Position numbers and translations under genes: made by a program | Shown: positions 55,015 through 62,572 of the stretch, in pieces | Layout of the letters: each line of letters starts with the position of its first letter | Numbering within the stretch: position 1 is the first letter of the stretch | NCBI GenBank assembly: GCA_017438745.1 | Contig: JAFRUS010000011.1 | Coordinates: 1 to 64,000 of the forward strand | Direction of reading: 5' to 3' | Origin: Oscillospiraceae bacterium | GTDB taxonomy: Bacteria; Bacillota; Clostridia; Oscillospirales; Ruminococcaceae | DNA length: 64,000 bases | Notes under the pieces: generated by a model | The model's input: only the letters and a program-made list of their open reading frames with translations | What the model was told of the DNA's origin: nothing | Databases searched by the model: none

Positions 55015-57516
55015 TTATTCACCGCCCGGAATTATCTCGCCTGTTTCGCCGTTGATGGTGATACGGTCGCCGTCCTTTATAAGCTTTGTGGCATTTTCAG
55101 CGCAGACAACGCATGGTATGCCATATTCTCTTGAAACGATGGCAGCGTGGCAGAGAATTCCGCCGAATTCGGTAACAATACCGCTGAGCATTGCAAACTT
55201 GCCTGTCCAGCCCGTATCAGTGAATTTTGTGATAAGAATATCGCCTTCACGGAGTCTGTCAGTTTCGTCAAGTGAGTGAATAACTCTCGCAATTCCTGTA
55301 GCCTTGAAACATGAGCATCCGATACCGCTGAGACCCTTTTCAGTGCTCTTTTCTGTTTCAGCTCCAAAGGATGAACCGATCTCGTTTTCATTTTTGAAAT
55401 GTCTGAATGAAGCGTAGTAGACCTTATTCCTTTCGATGATTCTCTTGAGTTCATCGGTATCGGTCTTTCCGTCTAAAAAGCTTCTGACGTCTTCTATCTT
55501 TGTAAACCAGATATCGTTTCTGTCTGAGATAACGCCGTCGCTGTAAAGTGCTTCAGCAAGTCTCATGGTATATGCTCTGATTATGCAGTAGAATCTTGTG
55601 GATACGTCTCTGAATTCCTCGCGCCACCAGAGCATCTTTCTCATATCGTTTACATTCTTTTCGACCTTTTTGTAAGCTGAAGCAGATGTCTTTTCACGTA
55701 TCTTTTCCATTTCCTTTTTGAAATCTTCAGCAAGTCGCCTGGAATCAGCTTCCGGTGAGCATTCATCGCCTAATTCGCAGGTGTTCTTAAGGTCGTTTAC
55801 TACCTCCGGAATATCCTCATAGAATGAAGGATAAGTTACGTCCAGCTCCTTCTTTGAATGATAACCGAACTTCAGAACATAGTTCTTTACCATTTCGCCG
55901 TATGGCACTTCTTCAAGATTTTCGACTATCTCGGCTGCAGATTTGTTTTTCCAGAATTCATAAGCCTTTTCGTCGTTTCTTATTGCACGGCTTATGTTCC
56001 ACATTTCATAGAACGGAAGCAGATGTGAGATATTGTCAAGACCGCCTATCAGCGTGAAATAGCCGCCCTGTGTTGTATGTTTAAGGATCTTGTCCTTGTA
56101 CAGTGACTGATGGATCATATTAATAAATATCTGTCTGAAATAAGTACTTTCGCTGTAAAGATAATCGTCGAAAATAAGCTTTTTCCATTTGGTTCTTATT
56201 TCATCAGAAGTATATTCGTCGTCCTTTTCAGCAAAGTATGCGTTATATTTCGACATAAGGTCGTCCTTAAGTCTCTGGGCGTTCTTGCGGCGTTCCTTTA
56301 CGATTTTTTTCTGCTGTATCGCCATTACGAGGATACCGAAGATAGTCTTAGGGTTTATGGAAGTTGTCTGTCCGTCTCCCTCGTAAGTGATCTTTACACC
56401 AAGCTCGCTGTCAAAGTCACGTTCCTTGTAGCCAGGTACTTTCGCCATTGCAGCCTTGGCAGCGCTTAAATTCCAGTAAGGTCTGCCAAAATACATTTCA
56501 CCGAGCTTTTTATCGAGTTCTTTAGGTTTCAGAATTTTCGATTCGATAAGGAATTTTCTGAATTCACTTTCCCAGATATATTCGTAAAGACTCCACATGT
56601 ACGGAGTGCAGACAGTGGCTGAAACACCGCCGTCCTTGAAGTCAGCTGTTGTCCATTGATCCTTTATGCCGCTGTAGATGATCTTTGTAATGGCACGGGC
56701 CTGAAGTACGTAAAGTTCATCTTTTTCCATAGCAAATTCGATGTCACACGGATAGCCGAAGAACTGCTGTATTTTAAGTGCTGTACATGCAATCTCACGT
56801 ATTTTGTCTTCTGAAAGCAGTTTGCCTGATGAAGATGTGATCTTTTTATTCCACCAGTCATATGAGTAGCTTTCAGCTGCAACCTTACCGCTTACAAGGT
56901 TTTCGCCCTGTCCTTCAGTAACTTCAATAACGATCTCCTTGTCGTTGCCTGTCATAGGATTAACGGTAAAAGCAACGCCGCTTATTTCGGAGTTTACCAT
57001 TTCCTCAATGATAACTGCCATTCCCGAACCATCGTATTTAAGGCCGTTTACTGCAAGATATGATAAAACAGTCTCTGAAAATCCTGAAAGCCAGCATTTA
57101 ATAACGGCATCAGAAATATCGTCTATACCGCTTACGTTGATGAACGTATCGTACTGTCCTGCAAATGAGAAACCTTCAAGGTCTTCCTTGATACCGCTGC
57201 TTCGTACAGCATATTTCTTATCAGGTGAAATAAACTTTTCAATTTCTGCCCTTACCACATCAAAAAGTTTAAGGTCAGAATACAGTTCCTTTATATATCC
57301 TGAAGTTTCAGCAGCGTTGTCTATTGTAAGTGAGTTTAAAAGTTTGTCTGCTTCAGCTTTGTGAATGCTTGCTGAAATAGTATCAAAAAATATCTGTTTA
57401 CCGAGAACGATACCGTCCGGAACATTGAATCCGTTTCTTTTCATTTTTGAAAGAAACGCGGCTTTATTTCCTGTTTCCTCTTTATCAAGACGAACCCCGA
57501 GATCATAAATATTCAT
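55015..57516 (-). CDS. PEP-synthase-like phosphotransferase 1
   Basis: 833 residues from the ATG at 57516. A GTG six codons earlier is in frame, but AAAGGA nine bases before 57516 favours the ATG. Same architecture as its operon partner: ATP-grasp half with AVRSSGIKEDLEGFSFAGQYDTFINV and LYVLQARAITKI, a distinct helical middle (about 270-680), and a swivelling domain with GKFAMLSGIVTEFGGILCHAAIVSREYGIPCV (His near 790). No PEP/pyruvate barrel. The two middle domains differ markedly, so the two enzymes likely act on different hydroxyl substrates or steps. Confidence 0.85.
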   Translation of the reverse strand: MNIYDLGVRLDKEETGNKAAFLSKMKRNGFNVPDGIVLGKQIFFDTISASIHKAEADKLLNSLTIDNAAETSGYIKELYSDLKLFDVVRAEIEKFISPDKKYAVRSSGIKEDLEGFSFAGQYDTFINVSGIDDISDAVIKCWLSGFSETVLSYLAVNGLKYDGSGMAVIIEEMVNSEISGVAFTVNPMTGNDKEIVIEVTEGQGENLVSGKVAAESYSYDWWNKKITSSSGKLLSEDKIREIACTALKIQQFFGYPCDIEFAMEKDELYVLQARAITKIIYSGIKDQWTTADFKDGGVSATVCTPYMWSLYEYIWESEFRKFLIESKILKPKELDKKLGEMYFGRPYWNLSAAKAAMAKVPGYKERDFDSELGVKITYEGDGQTTSINPKTIFGILVMAIQQKKIVKERRKNAQRLKDDLMSKYNAYFAEKDDEYTSDEIRTKWKKLIFDDYLYSESTYFRQIFINMIHQSLYKDKILKHTTQGGYFTLIGGLDNISHLLPFYEMWNISRAIRNDEKAYEFWKNKSAAEIVENLEEVPYGEMVKNYVLKFGYHSKKELDVTYPSFYEDIPEVVNDLKNTCELGDECSPEADSRRLAEDFKKEMEKIREKTSASAYKKVEKNVNDMRKMLWWREEFRDVSTRFYCIIRAYTMRLAEALYSDGVISDRNDIWFTKIEDVRSFLDGKTDTDELKRIIERNKVYYASFRHFKNENEIGSSFGAETEKSTEKGLSGIGCSCFKATGIARVIHSLDETDRLREGDILITKFTDTGWTGKFAMLSGIVTEFGGILCHAAIVSREYGIPCVVCAENATKLIKDGDRITINGETGEIIPGGE

Positions 57517-57582
57517 TATGAATTTTCCTTTCACTAAAACATATTAATCAGTTTACTGATCCGATCTGATCAGCGTGTTTGC

Positions 57583-58176
57583 TTAAAACATATTCTTACG
57601 TAAGTGGCAGAAGTAAAGAAGCATATTCAGAATAATATGAGTACCTGCACCTACAATTACATATAAAAAATAAAACCATACCGGCAGCGGACAGAACAGA
57701 CAGACGACCAGTACGCATCCGAAAATGGAGTCAGCCTGATCGATGAATACGAAAAACGCTCTTTTCGCACCGCTTATATCGTTCTTGCCCGGAGTAATGC
57801 CGATCCTTCTTTTCATGAAACTGTTCGGAAGTTCGAACAAAGCGTAGGCAAAACCGATAAGCGTACCTGTCAGCACGTTGTAAGGTATGGTATTATCGTA
57901 ATTTCTGTAAAAATAATTATGTTCTGCGGCAAATGTACCCGGTCTGCTTAAAAGTCCCCATATGACAGTGAAAACAATTCCGAAAAATATCATTCCGACG
58001 AATCCTTTGAAGGTCTTGTTTTCTCCGAAGATTCTTCGTCCGTCGGTGAAATTTTTTCCGAAGTCCACCGGCTTTTTAAGGAAGTCGCAGACACTGATCT
58101 TGCACCAGACCATATTCAGAATTCCTGCCAGAATGACAGGAAGTAAAGTTATATACATTTCCGCTAATTTCATCAT
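57583..58176 (-). CDS. CDP-archaeol synthase-like membrane cytidylyltransferase
   Basis: 197 residues, five or so membrane helices. The sequence DGRRIFGENKTFKGFVGMIFFGIVF matches the CarS/DUF46 signature (FG-x-N-K-T-x-x-G), and ISGAKRAFFVFIDQADSIFGCVL provides the conserved D-x-x-D/S region. Family members in archaea activate an unsaturated ether-lipid phosphate with CTP. It is first in the operon, behind a consensus promoter. A bacterial substrate other than archaeal lipid is possible. Confidence 0.82.
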   Translation of the reverse strand: MMKLAEMYITLLPVILAGILNMVWCKISVCDFLKKPVDFGKNFTDGRRIFGENKTFKGFVGMIFFGIVFTVIWGLLSRPGTFAAEHNYFYRNYDNTIPYNVLTGTLIGFAYALFELPNSFMKRRIGITPGKNDISGAKRAFFVFIDQADSIFGCVLVVCLFCPLPVWFYFLYVIVGAGTHIILNMLLYFCHLRKNMF

Positions 58177-58212
58177 TTTTTATCTATCCTTAATACTGAA
58201 AATTCATAATTA

Positions 58213-58241
58213 ATTATATCACAGTAAAGCGCGAAATTCAA
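58213..58241 (-). promoter_or_regulatory. Promoter of the lipid operon
   Basis: On the minus strand TTGAAT (58236-58241), 17-base spacer, TATAAT (58213-58218). Only about 35 bases of leader separate it from the first gene. Confidence 0.75.
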
Positions 58242-58347
58242 TATTTTTTTAACTATCATTCCAATAATTTTAGTGAGCACTGGTCAATTATTATCTGTTT
58301 ATTTTATGCCTGGTTTTAGTGAGAGTTATTCTTAAATCAGAATAAGA

Positions 58348-58378
58348 AAACGGATCTGCATTATTCACAGATCCGTTT
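58348..58378 (-). terminator. Terminator of the two-component operon
   Basis: AAACGGATCTG and CAGATCCGTTT, perfect 11-bp stem with 9-base loop, then TTTTCTT on the minus strand, just past the kinase stop codon. Confidence 0.8.
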
Positions 58379-58389
58379 CAGGATAAGCA

Positions 58390-59664
58390 TTATTTCGTTT
58401 TTATAAGCACCGAAAATCTGCCGTCCTTTAAGTCAATATTCATTTTGAATTTATGAGCCCTCACTATATTTGAAACTATAGCAAGGCCTACGCCGCTTCC
58501 CTTTCGTCCTGAACGGTCGCTTGTGCCGCGGACAAACGGTTCGCTGAGTTTGTTTATATCCGTTTCTATTTTTCCTGTAAAATCATTGGTAACGGAAAAA
58601 CTTTTCGGTTCGAAGTTGATATCTATTTTTCCGTAATCGTCCGTATATTTGATCGCATTGGTAATAAGGTTTTCCAGAAGCTGATTCATCATTCTCGGGT
58701 CTGCCTTTATTACAGAATCACCGTTTATCGTTATCGTAATACCACGTTCAGCCGCAGGAACTTCGTACATTTTACATATTCCTTCTGCCATAGGACGAAG
58801 TTCGAATTTCTTAAATTCAGGTTTTTGACAGTCATTTTCGGATCTTGAAAGTTCCAGTGCGTCGTTTATTATCTTCTCAGCATATTTCGAGTTTTCAATA
58901 ATAGCCTCTTCATAGAATTCACGCTTTTCCGGATCAACATTCTCCTTAAGGTTTTCAGCGCAGCCTGACATAATTGTAAGCGGAGTCTTAAGGTCGTGGG
59001 ACAGGCTGTTTATTACTGACCTTTTATACTCGTCCTTAAAATCAATCTTCTCCTTCCGGAAAGTAAGAACGAGCGAAGCAGATAAGGCTGAAAAAAAAAG
59101 AATCAGATCAACCGGGAAAATATACTTGAAAAAGTACATGTAGTAATTTACTTTCATTACTGTATAAATAATTACATTTTTTCCGTTAACATTTCTGTAT
59201 GAACCAGTATAATTCGTCATGCCGAAAAGATTGCCTTCTTCCGTGTTATCAATTTTTGAAAGTGTATTTATGACTCCAAGCTTTTTGTTAAAGTCTTCTT
59301 TATATTTTTCAGAGTCTGCAAGATATGAACTCAATGTTTTGTTATCTGGTAAAGTCATTTCGTTGCAGGCTATGATCTCTTTGCTTATGATGTCAAGTAC
59401 AAGTGCTGTTTTTTCTAATCCTGAATGACCGTAGTCATATCCCGGATACCAAAGTGTAAATGCAAGATCGTAGTCGCCGTCATATTCAAGCTGTTCCGCA
59501 AGATTATTGTGAGCTATAGCATCATTTGATCTGAAATACGGTATCTTGAATTTAAGAAAAGCACCGTAAATCACGCAGTGAGCAATAAAAGCAACAAGAA
59601 ACGGAATGATAAGCCGTTTGAAAAATATCTTTCCTGTACGCTCCTTCTGATATCGTCCTTCCAT
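58390..59664 (-). CDS. Sensor histidine kinase
   Basis: 424 residues. Two membrane helices (about 15-38 and 178-200) bound an extracellular sensor of about 140 residues. Cytoplasmic kinase: H-box SLSHDLKTPLTIMSG, N-box LLENLITNAIKYTDD, and G-boxes GTSDRSGRKGSGVGLAIV. It follows the regulator gene by 11 bases. The signal cannot be read from sequence. Confidence 0.94.
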   Translation of the reverse strand: MEGRYQKERTGKIFFKRLIIPFLVAFIAHCVIYGAFLKFKIPYFRSNDAIAHNNLAEQLEYDGDYDLAFTLWYPGYDYGHSGLEKTALVLDIISKEIIACNEMTLPDNKTLSSYLADSEKYKEDFNKKLGVINTLSKIDNTEEGNLFGMTNYTGSYRNVNGKNVIIYTVMKVNYYMYFFKYIFPVDLILFFSALSASLVLTFRKEKIDFKDEYKRSVINSLSHDLKTPLTIMSGCAENLKENVDPEKREFYEEAIIENSKYAEKIINDALELSRSENDCQKPEFKKFELRPMAEGICKMYEVPAAERGITITINGDSVIKADPRMMNQLLENLITNAIKYTDDYGKIDINFEPKSFSVTNDFTGKIETDINKLSEPFVRGTSDRSGRKGSGVGLAIVSNIVRAHKFKMNIDLKDGRFSVLIKTK

Positions 59665-59675
59665 ATTTGTTCTCC

Positions 59676-60353
59676 TTAATCCGTGATTTTATAACCTTTA
59701 CCGATTATTGTTTTTATCTGTCTGCCGGATGTACCCAGAGCTTTTCTTAATTTTCTTATATGATTGTCAACAATACGGTCATTTCCGAAGAAATCTCGTC
59801 CCCACACAACGTCCAGCATCATATCACGGCTGATAAGATTGCCTTTGTTCTTTATCAGATAACGAAGGATCTCAAATTCCTTAAGTGCCAGTGCTACTTC
59901 TTCCCCGTCTGCATATGCCTGATGTGACAGCAGATTCAGCATGATTCTGCCGCAGGTAAGTTCATTTTTCACCACATTTCCGGATGCTCTTTTCAGCAGT
60001 GCATTGCTTTTGGCAAACAGTTCTGCCATGGAAAACGGCTTGGTAACATAATCGTCGCAGCCGATATCGTAGCCGAAAAGCTTGTCTTCTTCTCTTGTTC
60101 TCGCAGTAATGAAAATTACAGGGACGCTGCTTTTCTCTCTGAGTGTTCTGCACACTGAAAACCCGTCAATATCCGGAAGCATCACATCAAGCAGGATAAG
60201 GTCGTATGTATTTTCGTTTATCATCTCCACAGCAGTTATCCCGTCCTCTGCCCTGGATATCTTCATCTGACCTTCGCTTTTCGAAACAAAATAATCCTCC
60301 GTCATCTGCCCGATAACCGGATCGTCTTCAACTATAAGAACTCTGTGCTCCAT
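59676..60353 (-). CDS. OmpR-family response regulator
   Basis: 225 residues. Receiver domain with phospho-acceptor Asp in LILLDVMLPDIDGFSVC (about residue 55), Thr/Lys of the switch in FITARTREEDK and DDYVTKPFSMAELFAK. C-terminal winged helix with LKEFEILRYLIKNKGNLISRDMMLDVVWG and NDRIVDNHIRKLRKALG. A near-perfect AGGAGGTG Shine-Dalgarno precedes the ATG. Confidence 0.95.
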   Translation of the reverse strand: MEHRVLIVEDDPVIGQMTEDYFVSKSEGQMKISRAEDGITAVEMINENTYDLILLDVMLPDIDGFSVCRTLREKSSVPVIFITARTREEDKLFGYDIGCDDYVTKPFSMAELFAKSNALLKRASGNVVKNELTCGRIMLNLLSHQAYADGEEVALALKEFEILRYLIKNKGNLISRDMMLDVVWGRDFFGNDRIVDNHIRKLRKALGTSGRQIKTIIGKGYKITD

Positions 60354-60543
60354 CTTTTCACCTCCTGTGATACTTATGGTATCACCGTGATGTATCTTTT
60401 ATATCTCCTGTTTGTTACAAAGATAATATCTGATTTTCAATAAATCAGCTTTGTAAGCGTGGCTCAGCCCGCAACCTTCTGCATTATATAAGATATTTCA
60501 AATTATATCATATCGTTATTTCTTTTTCAAGGAATTCAGAATA

Positions 60544-60572
60544 TTGAAAATCATCTCGATTTATAGTATAAT
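60544..60572 (+). promoter_or_regulatory. Promoter of the lipoprotein at 60616
   Basis: TTGAAA (60544-60549), 17-base spacer, TATAAT (60567-60572). This rules out translation from the in-frame ATG at 60544. Confidence 0.8.
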
Positions 60573-60615
60573 TTTGATATTACTTAATTTCAATTACGAT
60601 AAAGGAGAAAAACAT

Positions 60616-61797
60616 ATGGAACTAAGAAAGAAAACAGTATTAATAACAGCTTTGTCATTAAGCGTTTCACTTTTCGCAGGATGCGGAGCTCTTGACGGAG
60701 ATGGTATGGAACGCACAGATGTTTCTGTTACTGAAAGCACTACTGAAACTACTGTAGCCACAGAAGAAGCTGGACAGACTGAAGCGGCAGTTACGGAAAG
60801 TACTGAAATTTCTGAAACAACAGCAGTCACCACTACAGTTTCTGAGAAAACAGCAACCAAGGAAGCGTCTGATTACGAAGATCTGATCCGTTCTTATTAT
60901 GAAGCTGAAAACAACAGCGATTACGAAGCATTTATGAATTTAATGTATCCTGAAAAGATAGTTGATTACATGTATACCATAAGCGGAATCACTGCAGAAT
61001 CAATGGCTGAGAGTCTCGGAACAAGTGACAGTCACTATGAAGTTACTGATATTATCAATGAAGGCGAAATAACTGACGAATATCTTGATAATTTCACTAT
61101 GACATTTAACGCAATGTACGGTATCTACAGCAAACTTGAAAGCGAAGGCAGAACTGTTGATGATCTTACCGACGATGAAAGAGCTGAATTCTCCGGGATC
61201 GTTTACGGAGATGTGCCGGAAGCTTATGCCTCGGATAAGTACAAAGCTACAAAAGGATATGACGTTACCGTTCGTTATACTATTGACGGCAAGCCGGATG
61301 AGGACTATTTCTACGTATTCTATATCGATGGCGAAGGCTGGAAACTGACTAATACCATGCGAAAATGGTTGAAAAATGCACAGCAAAGTTCTCTGAATGC
61401 CAATGCAAAATCACTATTTACATCCGTAACTACAGCTCTTATGGAGCTTACATCAGAAAACGAAAATTTATATGAAACATATGTTTTAAGTTCTGATCCG
61501 TCTAAAAATTACAATATTCCATCCGGCCTTGATACTGATGAACTGTATAATAAGATAGATGAATATTTAAAATTGTATGATGAAGATAACACCTATGATT
61601 ATGTTGCCCTGATAGTTGATGGTATCTGCAAATACACTGCCATTCACAAAAATTCTGAAGGATACGGAGTAGGTACATTTCCGCAGCAGTCAATCCCAGA
61701 GAAATCCGGTACAAATATCAGCTCAAAGGAAGTTGACAGAATGGGTGATTATACACTGGATGATATCTACGGAATCTGCGTTGACCTGATAAAATAA
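60616..61797 (+). CDS. Lipoprotein with Thr/Glu-rich linker, function unknown
   Basis: 393 residues from ATG 60616, supported by AAAGGAG 8 bases upstream. Signal peptide with lipobox LFAGC (Cys near residue 22), then a Thr/Glu/Val linker to about residue 85 of the same style as the protein at 206-1711. The outer domain starts DYEDLIRSYYEAENNSDYEAFMNLMYPE, an NTF2-like beginning, followed by an unrecognised second half. Its divergence from the two-component operon hints at a link. Confidence 0.75.
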   Translation: MELRKKTVLITALSLSVSLFAGCGALDGDGMERTDVSVTESTTETTVATEEAGQTEAAVTESTEISETTAVTTTVSEKTATKEASDYEDLIRSYYEAENNSDYEAFMNLMYPEKIVDYMYTISGITAESMAESLGTSDSHYEVTDIINEGEITDEYLDNFTMTFNAMYGIYSKLESEGRTVDDLTDDERAEFSGIVYGDVPEAYASDKYKATKGYDVTVRYTIDGKPDEDYFYVFYIDGEGWKLTNTMRKWLKNAQQSSLNANAKSLFTSVTTALMELTSENENLYETYVLSSDPSKNYNIPSGLDTDELYNKIDEYLKLYDEDNTYDYVALIVDGICKYTAIHKNSEGYGVGTFPQQSIPEKSGTNISSKEVDRMGDYTLDDIYGICVDLIK

Positions 61798-61811
61798 AGG
61801 ATGATACTGAT

Positions 61812-62039
61812 ATGAAAGAACACAAAATTATCAAAGTTTTTCTGAAGACGAGTGATGTGATGCATAATAATTACGAAAAACTTGAAACTGTTATGGATGA
61901 TATGTCTGCACAGGGATGGGATGTAGTCTGCGTTACAAATGAACCATCCAAAATAGCAAGTACTGAATTTTTAGTCACATTTTCAAGAGATGCTGAAAGA
62001 TTTCCTAATGCTAAAAACTACAATATCGATATTAAATGA
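61812..62039 (+). CDS. Small DUF4177-like protein
   Basis: 75 residues. MKEHKIIKVFLKTSD..NNYEKLETVMDDMSAQGWDVVCVTNEPS resembles short proteins that pair a beta strand, helix and the phrase QGWDVV, common in Firmicutes and of unknown function. AAGGATG precedes the ATG and it follows the lipoprotein by 14 bases, so it is likely co-transcribed. Confidence 0.65.
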   Translation: MKEHKIIKVFLKTSDVMHNNYEKLETVMDDMSAQGWDVVCVTNEPSKIASTEFLVTFSRDAERFPNAKNYNIDIK

Positions 62040-62073
62040 ATAAGATAAAGTAATAAGAACTTAATAATAACAA

Positions 62074-62101
62074 AAAGCCGGTTCAGTTAAGAATCGGCTT
62101 T
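62074..62101. terminator. Terminator between the small protein and the right-edge pair
   Basis: AAAGCCG and CGGCTTT around a 14-base loop that itself can extend the stem. T5 on the minus strand and TTTC on the plus strand; both units converge here. Confidence 0.65.
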
Positions 62102-62141
62102 CGTATTCTGAGAAGCAGACAGACACATATGACCACCGCAT

Positions 62142-62564
62142 TTACTGCCACTTACTAAATTCTTTATATGCTTCAATATATTCGATAGAAATACCAGCAT
62201 TATCTGATTCTTTTTCAATGAGATCAAGAGCATTGTAAATAATTGTACTGAAGCTTTCAAACAACTCCATATGTGACGACCAAAAAGTTTTATCAATCAA
62301 TGTTACATGATACAATAACTCTCCCTTATAGAAAAAACCAGGAGCCAGCGGATTCAAACTCACCTTTTTTAAAATATTTGGCAAACATTGCTCCAGCAAA
62401 ACTTTTTCATAAAAGCAAACAAGCCACTCGGAATATGAATATTCCGATAATCTTCTGTTTACAATAGCTGGATGCTGAGGATCCCTGTATTCCAAAAATT
62501 CTTTCACTGTCTTCTCAGGCAACAATTCCCGCCCGGTTTTATTAAACACATCTGAAGTATTCAT
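62142..62564 (-). CDS. Uncharacterised protein of 140 residues
   Basis: Not recognised. A helical, soluble protein beginning MNTSDVFNKTGRELLPEKT. A GGAG Shine-Dalgarno overlaps the stop region of the upstream gene (gap 8 bases), so the two form a unit. The organisation of a large protein plus a small partner resembles accessory immunity or antitoxin genes, but no domain supports this. Confidence 0.6.
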   Translation of the reverse strand: MNTSDVFNKTGRELLPEKTVKEFLEYRDPQHPAIVNRRLSEYSYSEWLVCFYEKVLLEQCLPNILKKVSLNPLAPGFFYKGELLYHVTLIDKTFWSSHMELFESFSTIIYNALDLIEKESDNAGISIEYIEAYKEFSKWQ

Positions 62565-62572
62565 TTTTTAGT

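Noticed and set aside
50216-57516. Two phosphoenolpyruvate synthases
   Set aside because: Both lack the PEP/pyruvate-binding barrel that follows the His domain in true PEP synthase and PPDK.
60544-60615. Upstream ATG for the lipoprotein gene
   Set aside because: It lies within the predicted promoter, and the lipoprotein signal peptide with its Shine-Dalgarno begins at 60616.
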